NCBI GenBank assembly: GCA_949293925.1
Contig: CASFFI010000004.1
Location: forward strand, 1 to 21,757
DNA: 21,757 bases
Reading direction: 5' to 3'
From: an uncultured Christensenella sp.
GTDB taxonomy: Bacteria; Bacillota; Clostridia; Christensenellales; UBA1242
Made by a program: the position numbers and the translations under genes. A model generated the notes under the pieces. It did not search any database and had not been told where the DNA came from. It saw only the letters and a list, made by a program, of their open reading frames with translations. Of the stretch, positions 14,983-21,757 are shown in pieces (within the stretch, counting starts at the first letter, position 1; each line of letters starts with the position of its first letter).

Positions 14983-16005
14983 CACTGAATAAGTATTTTC
15001 TAAAACTCCAATTCTGTATTCTTTTATATAATTTACATAACCCATATTATCATGGGATAATGAAACGCTATCTTTAACATCATAATAATTTAGATTTAGT
15101 AAAGAATTTACAATCGTTGAATTTCTTGAGTTTACTAAATTAAATTGTTGTATCAATAAAGTGTTAAGAGATTCATCTCCTGACAATGTGTAAATAAAAT
15201 TTGCTTTATGACTATTTTCAAATTGAGAATAGAAATCTACATTATCTAATAATAATTCTCCATTGTATATTTGATTTAAAATAGTATTTCCTCTATAATT
15301 CATCAAATAATAAATTTTATTCATATCAAACTTCAAGCTTTCAAATCTGCTAGTATAATAATCTAACTTTTCTTGATCTGTTGCGCTATCCGAAATAGTT
15401 TTATTATTAACATATTTAAAATATAACTGTTTGAAGTTATTTGTCATAATAAATGCTTTTTCAATTAAAATGTTGTAATTTACAATAAAATCTAAAAATT
15501 TATCTTCTATAGGTTTAATCAACTTTGTATAATTAGTGTCTAAATAATATTCATCTTCACTTTCATAATCACCAATTTCTTTTTCTAAATCTATTTTAGA
15601 AGAAATTGTTTTGTCCACATAAGAATTAAAATTCTTTAACGATTTTGACAAAGCTTTACCTTCACTTACACTTACCCTAAGATCATCAGGGACTTCATAC
15701 ATATATCTAATTGTAAAATTTAAAGATTCATCAAACAAATCATCTAAATTATTCACCATACTAAATAGCGGCTTATTCAAAACAGCAGCTCGAAGGTCAT
15801 CATTATAACTCATATCAATATCTATAATTTCCGCTTTCTCGCTTCCTTCATCTAAATTTAAAGATATGCTTAAATTTTGTACTGACTTTTCTAATTCATT
15901 AGAAAAAGTACCCATAGCATTACTTTTAAAAATACAGCCTGAGCCTATAAATAAAAAGGTTGTTAGAAAAATACCTAAAATAATAAAACTGGTTTTTTTA
16001 ATCAT
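14956..16005 (-). CDS. putative lipoprotein of unknown function
   Basis: 349 aa; no family recognised. The N-terminus is a lipoprotein signal: KK, a hydrophobic stretch at about 6-20, then IGSGC with Cys24 as lipid site (the -3 residue is Gly, unusual). The rest is exported, acidic and probably alpha-helical, rich in Asn, Tyr, Leu and Asp. There is a YTSRFESLKFDMNKIYYLMNY stretch near the middle and a C-terminal segment with many Tyr. I chose the ATG at 16005 because GAAGGTG lies 6 nt before it; a GTG 9 nt upstream falls inside this box. It begins 1 nt after the stop of the upstream membrane protein (TAATATG), so the two are translationally coupled and probably work together at the cell surface. 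Confidence 0.75.
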   Translation of the reverse strand: MIKKTSFIILGIFLTTFLFIGSGCIFKSNAMGTFSNELEKSVQNLSISLNLDEGSEKAEIIDIDMSYNDDLRAAVLNKPLFSMVNNLDDLFDESLNFTIRYMYEVPDDLRVSVSEGKALSKSLKNFNSYVDKTISSKIDLEKEIGDYESEDEYYLDTNYTKLIKPIEDKFLDFIVNYNILIEKAFIMTNNFKQLYFKYVNNKTISDSATDQEKLDYYTSRFESLKFDMNKIYYLMNYRGNTILNQIYNGELLLDNVDFYSQFENSHKANFIYTLSGDESLNTLLIQQFNLVNSRNSTIVNSLLNLNYYDVKDSVSLSHDNMGYVNYIKEYRIGVLENTYSVLQNYLYVL

Positions 16006-16006
16006 A

Positions 16007-16900
16007 TTACACACCTTCTAAAATTTCTTTTATACAAAATGCCAATTTAACATAATCATTTTGACAACTTTCCAAAGTGATAACAGATTCTGTACTATTA
16101 TAGTATTCAATAAATCTAGTTGCAAAAGTTTCAATATTTATTTTATTATATATCGAAATAATTGTTTTATCATAAGTTAATTTTAAATCTATTTTATTAG
16201 GCAACAATAAACTTACAATGTTACCATATTCTAATTTATAATTATTGCTGAAATAATCAATAGCTAAAATTTCATTAACATCTAATGAACGAATAATTAA
16301 ATTTGCAGTATGTGTTGCATTTTCTTCATAGATTAAATTCCTATCAGAACTTAAAACTTTGCAAACATTCAAGACTATATCATTGAAATAAAATTTAGAA
16401 TCTTCATAAGATATAATTTTATCTTTACAATAATTATTCAACTTTATAATACTATCAACTGACTCATCTATATAATTATAAATTGCATTGTAATAATTTA
16501 TAGTTGATGTAGTTTTATTTATCTCATTTATTAATTCATTTGTCGTTTTATTTAACTCGACAAATTCATCTTTTATAAGATAATTTTCTCTTTCATCACC
16601 TGCAAATGCAATATACTTTATTAAGTCATCTGTAATTTCATAAAAAATTTCATTTGCTTTTAACAAATTTACTGTAGTGTTGGAATAATCCTTATCTTCG
16701 TTAGAACCTACTGCATCACCCAAACTTGAAGAATTTGAATCACAAGCCTCCTTAACTTTCAAATTCAATTCGGTATATTTAGTTAATTGGTCTTGCAAAG
16801 ACCTTGTATCGCTAACTTTCATAAAGAAAACGACACTCACGATTCCTATTGTTAAAATTACCCCAAAAACATACAAAAATATTCTTATTTTTCTGCTCAT
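16007..16900 (-). CDS. membrane-anchored extracytoplasmic protein of unknown function
   Basis: 297 aa; no family recognised. One N-terminal membrane helix (about residues 8-27, after MSRKIRI) and a large outside domain, probably helical, rich in Asn, Asp, Glu, Tyr and Ile, with segments such as ELNKTTNELINEINKTTSTINYYNAIYNYIDESVDSI that may form a coiled coil or helical bundle. I chose the ATG at 16900; the preceding TTG codon belongs to the untranslated base string after the promoter. There is no ribosome binding site close to it. First gene of a two-gene unit with the lipoprotein that follows. Whether the pair serves envelope assembly, adhesion or sporulation cannot be told from the sequence. 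Confidence 0.72.
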   Translation of the reverse strand: MSRKIRIFLYVFGVILTIGIVSVVFFMKVSDTRSLQDQLTKYTELNLKVKEACDSNSSSLGDAVGSNEDKDYSNTTVNLLKANEIFYEITDDLIKYIAFAGDERENYLIKDEFVELNKTTNELINEINKTTSTINYYNAIYNYIDESVDSIIKLNNYCKDKIISYEDSKFYFNDIVLNVCKVLSSDRNLIYEENATHTANLIIRSLDVNEILAIDYFSNNYKLEYGNIVSLLLPNKIDLKLTYDKTIISIYNKINIETFATRFIEYYNSTESVITLESCQNDYVKLAFCIKEILEGV

Positions 16901-16907
16901 CAAATAT

Positions 16908-16937
16908 AATATACCACTTTGAATAAAGTTAAGTCAA
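16908..16937 (-). promoter_or_regulatory. promoter of the membrane protein/lipoprotein pair, predicted leaderless
   Basis: On the minus strand TTGACT (16937-16932), an 18-nt spacer, TATATT (16913-16908); the ATG follows after 7 nt. Confidence 0.5.
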
Positions 16938-16945
16938 ATATTTGC

Positions 16946-16974
16946 TTTACATTAATTTTTTAAATTGTTAAAAT
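16946..16974 (+). promoter_or_regulatory. promoter of the SDR gene, predicted leaderless
   Basis: TTTACA (16946-16951), a 17-nt spacer, TAAAAT (16969-16974), then 6 nt to the ATG at 16981. No Shine-Dalgarno sequence. It is divergent from the promoter at 16908-16937. Confidence 0.55.
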
Positions 16975-16980
16975 TATTGT

Positions 16981-17712
16981 ATGAAAACAGTTATAATTAC
17001 AGGGGCATCAAAAGGAATAGGTGCAGAAATAGCGACACTTTTTGCTGAAAATGGTTACAATGTCGTGATAAACTATTTTAAACACGAATTAAAAGCAAAA
17101 AATTTGTGTAATAAATTATTAAAAATGGGGGCTAATGCAATTTATTGTAAAGCTGATGTTTCAAATGAAGATGATGTTAAAATGTTAGTCAATACTACAT
17201 TGAATACCTTTAAATCTATTGACGTTTTGATAAACAATGCAGGAATCTCTAAGTTTGATTTAGTTCAAGACACCTCATTAGACGATTTAAATAAATTGTT
17301 ATCTGTAAATTCCGTTGGCACTTTTTTATGTTGCAAACACGCTGTTAAAAATATGATTTCTAATAAATGCGGAAAAATTATTAATATTTCTTCAATGTGG
17401 GGTTTAGTAGGTTCTAGTATGGAAACAGCATATTCTATGAGTAAAAGTGCTATAATTAGTTTTACAAAAGGTTTAGCAAAAGAATTAGGTCCATCTAATA
17501 TAAATGTTAACTGTATTTGTCCAGGAGTTATTAATACGGATATGATTAAAGATTTAAGTGAAGATACTGTTAACACATTAAAAGAAAATACTCCACTTTT
17601 AAGAATTGGCACACCTAAAGATGTTGCTAATCTTGCGTTATTTTTAGCAAGCGATGAAGCCAGTTTTATAACTGGTCAGGTTATTTCAGTTGATGGTGGT
17701 ATCACACTTTAA
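16981..17712 (+). CDS. short-chain dehydrogenase/reductase, FabG- or YmfI-like
   Basis: 243-aa NAD(P)-dependent reductase of the classical SDR family. Seen: the TGASKGIG cofactor loop at 7-14, NNAGI at 86-90, catalytic Ser138 (NISS), Tyr151 and Lys155 (YSMSK), and the C-terminal SVDGG. By sequence it fits 3-oxoacyl-ACP reductase (FabG), the fatty acid elongation step. However, the place next to ftsK/spoIIIE, pgsA and recA is that of B. subtilis ymfI, whose product reduces the aminopentanone group on elongation factor P, and no other fatty acid gene is near. I therefore leave the symbol open. It is followed after 14 bp by ftsK, with a GGAGG box between them. Confidence 0.9.
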   Translation: MKTVIITGASKGIGAEIATLFAENGYNVVINYFKHELKAKNLCNKLLKMGANAIYCKADVSNEDDVKMLVNTTLNTFKSIDVLINNAGISKFDLVQDTSLDDLNKLLSVNSVGTFLCCKHAVKNMISNKCGKIINISSMWGLVGSSMETAYSMSKSAIISFTKGLAKELGPSNINVNCICPGVINTDMIKDLSEDTVNTLKENTPLLRIGTPKDVANLALFLASDEASFITGQVISVDGGITL

Positions 17713-17726
17713 TTAATGGAGGAATT

Positions 17727-20700
17727 ATGCCTATTTATAAATCTACTTTGAGTGAAAAAGATAAAGAAAGATTAAATAAAATTCATTCTGATAAAAATAA
17801 CAAAAGTCAGGTGAAAAAAAATTTAAAATTACCAATAATATTATGTTCAATTTTTGTCGTTCTTTTTATATCTCTTTTTATACCAGGTAAATACAATTTT
17901 ATAAAGTCATTTATTCTTGGTTGTTTTGGTCTATTTTCTTATTCTGCATTTGCTATGGGAATTGTATTTTCGATAGTTTATATGACTAAACGCAATTTAA
18001 AAATTAACAAAAAATATGTTATCATTTTATCACTAATACTTTTTATGATAATTTTTATTAGCCATTTAATAGTTACTAATAATTTGAATGGCGAAGTATC
18101 AAACATTTCTTTTTGGAAATATATAGCTGACACTTACAAAATGAAAACATCTATTGGTGGTGCAATACTTGCAATTATTATTTATCCATTATTATTTTTA
18201 CTAAAAAGTAGAATTTTGTTATTTATATTTTCTGGTATTGCTCTACTTATACTGTCAGCACTTTTATATGATTTTATCAAAAGTTCTAAAAAACCTGCTG
18301 AACCAAACAAAGTTAGTGATGATTATATAGAACTTAATAGTTTCGGTGAAATAACTTCTAAATCAGAAAACGAAAATATTCCTATAACTATCGAAGCGGA
18401 AAAAAAGAAATTAGAAAAATCTATAGCAAAACAAATGTTAGGTCTTGATAATTACGACTCATCAATTATAGCATCAAATATGCCTATTACAGACATAGAC
18501 AATCACATTCAAAAATCAAGACCTATGACGAAAAGAGAATATATATTAACTCCACCAGAAATCGAGATAGCACCTGTTGTAGAAACGCCGAAAAAACGAA
18601 AAATTTGGGATTTTGAAAGTGGAAAAGAAATCAAAGATAAAGTTGAAGAAATTTCCCCTTCAGAAGTCGAAACAAATAAAACTATTACATCTTTAGACAA
18701 TACAGAAACACAAGTGTATGATAATGAAGGTTCAGATAACTCTTATAAACACGATAATAATTGGGCAGATGATGTTGAAAAAGATTATATAGATTATGAT
18801 GAAGATGTTGATTATTCAAAAGATGATGATACACAAAGTGCGACTAGTTTTGAATATTCAAATGATTATTTAAATAATATCATAAAAAACGCAAATGAAA
18901 ACTTATCTAACATCAACCTTGAAAGTGTAAATGAAAACTCATCTAACATCAACCTTGAAAGTGTAAATGAAAATCTATATAACAATGCTTATGACAGTAA
19001 AAACGAAAATTCAACTATTAATTCAAATAATGATAAAAATGAAATTTTTACATCTTCTCAAGAAAAAGAAATAATATCTTCAACATCTATAAAGGAAAAT
19101 AAAATTAATTCAGTAGGTCAAGAATTAATTCCTCACAGTGATGCTCTAGGTATTGACGAAAATCTTAAGAAAGAAGTAACACTTAACCCAAGACTTGCAG
19201 AATTAAAAGAAAGATTGCACAATATAAAAAATACTAATAATGAAAGAACTCAAGAAGAAACAACAAACAAAGTTGATGCAGAACCTAAGCGACCTATAGT
19301 TTATGCTCCTTATATAAAGCCACCTATTGAATTATTAAATCTTGTAGAAAAAGAACCAGCCGTAACCGAAGAAGAATGTCTAGAAAATATTGAAAGACTA
19401 GAAAAAGTACTAGCAGATTTCAAAGTACCAGCAAAAGTAATAAATGTAAAAGTAGGACCTGCTGTAACAAGATATGAATTATCTATGCCTCAAGGTATTT
19501 CAGTAAAGAAAATTTCAATGATAAGCGATGATATTGCAATGACATTGGCATCTAATGGTAGCGTGAGAATTGAAGCACCTATTCCAGGAAAAAACGCAGT
19601 TGGAATTGAAGTCCCAAACAATAAAGTTACAATGGTATCTCTAAGAGAAACTATGGAAACAAATGAATATTTAACAAGAGTAAATCCTTTATCATTCATC
19701 TTAGGAAAAGATATAAATGGAGATGTTCAATTTTGTAATCTAGATAAAATGCCTCATATGTTAGTTGCGGGTTCTACTGGTAGTGGTAAGTCTGTGTGTT
19801 TAAACACAATGCTATTAAGTTTAATTTGTAAATCTGGGCCAGAAGATTTAAGGATAATATTAATTGACCCTAAAATGGTTGAATTTTCATTATACGAAAA
19901 ACTTCCACACTTATTAACACCAAAGATTTTAACATCAAAAGAACAAGCACTTGAAGCATTGAATTGGGCTATTAAAGAAATGGATAGAAGATATTTGTTA
20001 TTACAAAAATATCGTGTTGTAAATATTAAAGATTATAATAATCTTCCTGATGTAAAAAATAAATTAATTGAAAAATTACCATTTATATTAATTGTTGTAG
20101 ATGAATTTGGCGACCTTATGATTGATTCAAGGCGTGATTTAGAAGATAAAATTATGAAAATCACTCAAAAAGCAAGAGCAGCAGGTATTCATTTAGTAAT
20201 TGCTACTCAAAGACCATCTGTCGATGTTATAACTGGTACAATTAAAGCAAACTTACCTTCTAGAATTTCGTTTGCACTTACAAATTATGCTGATAGTAAA
20301 ACAGTGCTTGACCAGGGCGGTGCTGAAAAATTATTAGGAAAAGGTGATATGTTATTTAAACCTAATGGTTTACCTGAACCAAAAAGAGTTCAAGGAGCAT
20401 TTGTTACTAGTGAAGAAGTGTCACGTATTTGTGATTTTATTCGTGAACATAACCCTTGCATATATGACAAATCAATTGAAGACGAAATGAACAAAAAGCA
20501 AACACCTACTGAAGTGAAAAATGATGATGAAATTAACTTAGACCCAATTTTAAAAGATGTATTAAAATATTTTATTACTATAAATCAAGCTTCAATCTCT
20601 ATGATACAAAGAAGATTTGGCGTTGGTTATACTCGTGCAGCAAGAATAGTTGACCAAATGGAAGACAACGGATTTATTTCAGCAAGTGATGGGCAAAAAC

Positions 20701-20750
20701 CAAGACAAATTTTAATAACTATGGACGATTGGAAAAATCTATTTGAATAG
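17727..20750 (+). CDS. ftsK: DNA translocase FtsK/SpoIIIE
   Basis: 1007-aa membrane-anchored ATPase that pumps chromosomal DNA through the closing septum (vegetative or sporulation). Seen: four or five membrane helices (about 34-52, 60-86, 97-117, 141-159, 162-182), a long acidic Asn/Glu/Ser-rich linker (about 190-560), then the motor: a lead-in domain at about 565-670, Walker A GSTGSGKS at 682-689, Walker B IVVDE ending at Asp792-Glu793, ATQRPSVDVITG, and a winged-helix gamma domain at the end (about 935-1000; SISMIQRRFGVGYTRAARIVDQME) that reads polarity motifs. The linker includes a 36-bp tandem repeat. GGAGG box before the ATG. The stop codon overlaps the ribosome binding site of pgsA. 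Confidence 0.96.
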   Translation: MPIYKSTLSEKDKERLNKIHSDKNNKSQVKKNLKLPIILCSIFVVLFISLFIPGKYNFIKSFILGCFGLFSYSAFAMGIVFSIVYMTKRNLKINKKYVIILSLILFMIIFISHLIVTNNLNGEVSNISFWKYIADTYKMKTSIGGAILAIIIYPLLFLLKSRILLFIFSGIALLILSALLYDFIKSSKKPAEPNKVSDDYIELNSFGEITSKSENENIPITIEAEKKKLEKSIAKQMLGLDNYDSSIIASNMPITDIDNHIQKSRPMTKREYILTPPEIEIAPVVETPKKRKIWDFESGKEIKDKVEEISPSEVETNKTITSLDNTETQVYDNEGSDNSYKHDNNWADDVEKDYIDYDEDVDYSKDDDTQSATSFEYSNDYLNNIIKNANENLSNINLESVNENSSNINLESVNENLYNNAYDSKNENSTINSNNDKNEIFTSSQEKEIISSTSIKENKINSVGQELIPHSDALGIDENLKKEVTLNPRLAELKERLHNIKNTNNERTQEETTNKVDAEPKRPIVYAPYIKPPIELLNLVEKEPAVTEEECLENIERLEKVLADFKVPAKVINVKVGPAVTRYELSMPQGISVKKISMISDDIAMTLASNGSVRIEAPIPGKNAVGIEVPNNKVTMVSLRETMETNEYLTRVNPLSFILGKDINGDVQFCNLDKMPHMLVAGSTGSGKSVCLNTMLLSLICKSGPEDLRIILIDPKMVEFSLYEKLPHLLTPKILTSKEQALEALNWAIKEMDRRYLLLQKYRVVNIKDYNNLPDVKNKLIEKLPFILIVVDEFGDLMIDSRRDLEDKIMKITQKARAAGIHLVIATQRPSVDVITGTIKANLPSRISFALTNYADSKTVLDQGGAEKLLGKGDMLFKPNGLPEPKRVQGAFVTSEEVSRICDFIREHNPCIYDKSIEDEMNKKQTPTEVKNDDEINLDPILKDVLKYFITINQASISMIQRRFGVGYTRAARIVDQMEDNGFISASDGQKPRQILITMDDWKNLFE
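18894..18983 (+). repeat. 36-bp in-frame tandem repeat in the ftsK linker
   Basis: Two copies (18894-18929 and 18930-18965) differ at one base; a decayed third copy begins at 18966. The encoded unit is 12 residues, NENLSNINLESV, and it lies in the disordered linker. Confidence 0.85.
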
Positions 20751-20758
20751 GAGTACTT

Positions 20759-21322
20759 ATGAATTTACCAAATAAATTAACTTTAATTAGAGTTATAATG
20801 ATACCATTTATAATGTTCTTTTATATGGCATCTTTTATCCCTTACGGAAAAATAGTTGCAATAGTATTATTTATCATTGCAGCATATACCGACCATCTAG
20901 ATGGAAAGATTGCAAGAAAAAATCATTTAGTAACTGATTTTGGAAAATTTTTAGACCCGATAGCAGATAAATTGTTAATAGTAGCAATTTTAATAATGTG
21001 TACGGCTGATGGAACAATTCCTTCGCCTTGGGGTGTTATTTCACTTTCAATAGTAGTTGCTCGCGAATTTATAGTTTCCGCCTTTAGATTAATTGCTGTA
21101 ACAAAAAATATTGTTTTGGCAGCGGATATTTGGGGAAAAATAAAAACTACTAGTCAATGTATTTGCATGCCTATACTTATGCTTATTGGAACTTTTGATG
21201 GCACTATTAATACCGTTATAAAAATAATAGCCTTTGTATTACTTGCAATTTCTGTTATATTTACAGTTTTTTCAGGAATGAATTATATAATAAAAAATAA
21301 ACAAGTTATAAAAGATAAATAA
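20759..21322 (+). CDS. pgsA: CDP-diacylglycerol--glycerol-3-phosphate 3-phosphatidyltransferase
   Basis: 187-aa inner-membrane enzyme that makes phosphatidylglycerol phosphate, the first committed step to phosphatidylglycerol. Seen: the CDP-alcohol phosphotransferase signature DxxDGxxAR...GxxxDxxxD, with Asp45, Asp48, Gly49, Ala52, Arg53, Gly62, Asp66 and Asp70, and several hydrophobic helices (about 8-25, 31-45, 70-82, 91-110, 135-145, 153-175). A TAGGAG box overlaps the ftsK stop, so it is in the same operon. It is followed by recA, the order known from Bacillus and many Clostridia, here without cinA and without the ymfF/H and ymfM-type genes. Confidence 0.95.
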   Translation: MNLPNKLTLIRVIMIPFIMFFYMASFIPYGKIVAIVLFIIAAYTDHLDGKIARKNHLVTDFGKFLDPIADKLLIVAILIMCTADGTIPSPWGVISLSIVVAREFIVSAFRLIAVTKNIVLAADIWGKIKTTSQCICMPILMLIGTFDGTINTVIKIIAFVLLAISVIFTVFSGMNYIIKNKQVIKDK

Positions 21323-21333
21323 AACAAATGTTC
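21322..21333. promoter_or_regulatory. possible LexA (SOS) box upstream of recA
   Basis: AAACAAATGTTC differs at one base from the Gram-positive core GAAC-N4-GTTC and lies 9 bp before the recA -35. A single-mismatch match in AT-rich DNA is weak evidence; the location is the main support. Confidence 0.35.
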
Positions 21334-21342
21334 TAAATACTG

Positions 21343-21371
21343 TTGCAATTTTATTTATGATGTGATAAAAT
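21343..21371 (+). promoter_or_regulatory. promoter of recA
   Basis: TTGCAA (21343-21348), a 17-nt spacer, TAAAAT (21366-21371); the AAGAGG box at 21378-21383 precedes the ATG by 5 nt. The leader is about 11 nt. Confidence 0.6.
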
Positions 21372-21388
21372 ATTTTTAAGAGGTATAA

Positions 21389-21757
21389 ATGGAAGCAAAT
21401 GAAAAACAAAAAATTTTAGATAATGTTATCGCCCAAATAGAAAAGAATTTTGGCAAGGGCAGTATAATGAAATTAGATGAAACAGTGGATACTAATGTCG
21501 AAGTAATACCTACTGGTTGTTTACCGCTCGATTTTGCATTAGGCGTCGGTGGACTTCCTCGTGGTAGAATTGTTGAAATTTTTGGACCAGAAAGCAGTGG
21601 TAAAACAACTGTAGCTTTACATGTAATTGCTGAAGCACAAAAACAAGGTGGAATTGCTGCATTTATTGATGCAGAACACGCTCTTGACCCTAACTATGCT
21701 GCGAAATTAGGTGTAGATGTTGGAAACCTTTATGTTTCACAGCCTGATACTGGTGAA
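21389..21757 (+). CDS. recA: recombinase RecA, N-terminal part (3' end outside window)
   Basis: The ATG at 21389 opens a frame through the window end; 123 residues are visible. RecA forms filaments on single-stranded DNA for homologous recombination and triggers the SOS response. Seen: an N-terminal helix, KNFGKGSIMKL at 19-29, PTGCLPLDFALGVGGLPRGRIVEIFG at 41-66 and Walker A GPESSGKT at 66-73, then AAFIDAEHALDP. All are typical of RecA. It follows pgsA with its own promoter and a possible LexA box. Confidence 0.97.
   Translation, partial: MEANEKQKILDNVIAQIEKNFGKGSIMKLDETVDTNVEVIPTGCLPLDFALGVGGLPRGRIVEIFGPESSGKTTVALHVIAEAQKQGGIAAFIDAEHALDPNYAAKLGVDVGNLYVSQPDTGE

Noticed and set aside
17265..17612. 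115-aa open frame antisense to the SDR gene
   Set aside because: Shadow of a highly conserved gene, with no initiation signals of its own.

Overview
The window looks like chromosomal DNA of a very AT-rich, low-GC Firmicute, most likely an anaerobic Clostridia-like lineage. The reasons are the gene content (FeoAB, a SufC-SufB-only Fe-S system, a DUF512 radical SAM protein, SpoIIIE-type FtsK, the rpsF-ssb-rpsR trio) and the order SDR-ftsK-pgsA-recA, which recalls the Bacillus ymfI/pgsA/recA neighbourhood. Tryptophan is encoded by TGG and no gene has an internal TGA, so the standard bacterial code applies. TGA is used as a stop only once, in feoB, where TAA follows immediately. I see no tRNA, rRNA, CRISPR array, insertion sequence or prophage gene.

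Layout: (1) 1-657, the 3' part of a UvrD/HelD-like superfamily I helicase, then a bidirectional terminator and two small minus-strand genes of unknown function (904-1610). (2) 1904-7452, all minus strand: a DUF512 radical SAM protein, feoB-feoA (ferrous iron uptake), a 435-bp gene desert of extreme AT content, then sufB-sufC (Fe-S cluster assembly scaffold and ATPase). (3) 7651-11101, plus strand: glnS and an unusually short alaS, ending at a bidirectional terminator. (4) 11339-12043, minus: a membrane-anchored NodB-like deacetylase with a lost metal-site motif. (5) 12192-13217, plus: rpsF-ssb-rpsR behind a structured leader. (6) 13243-16900, minus: gltX and, upstream of it, an uncharacterised pair made of a membrane-anchored protein and a lipoprotein. 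(7) 16981-21757, plus: an SDR (FabG/YmfI-like), ftsK/spoIIIE, pgsA and the start of recA.

Functionally the window is mostly housekeeping: iron entry and Fe-S assembly, three aminoacyl-tRNA synthetases (Gln, Ala, Glu), translation and single-strand DNA binding, and chromosome segregation, phospholipid synthesis and recombination. No obvious new multi-gene defence or mobile system is visible.

The more unusual signals are as follows. Several genes without a Shine-Dalgarno sequence have a -10 box exactly 5-7 nt before the start codon, as expected for leaderless mRNAs. A repeated TTGNCAA operator-like element sits at the predicted sufC transcription start. FeoB lacks the G4 Asp. AlaRS lacks its C-terminal domain and, apparently, the insert before the editing core. 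The deacetylase has lost TFDDG. A terminator-like hairpin lies in the gltX leader. The membrane-protein/lipoprotein pair at 14956-16900 has no recognisable family.
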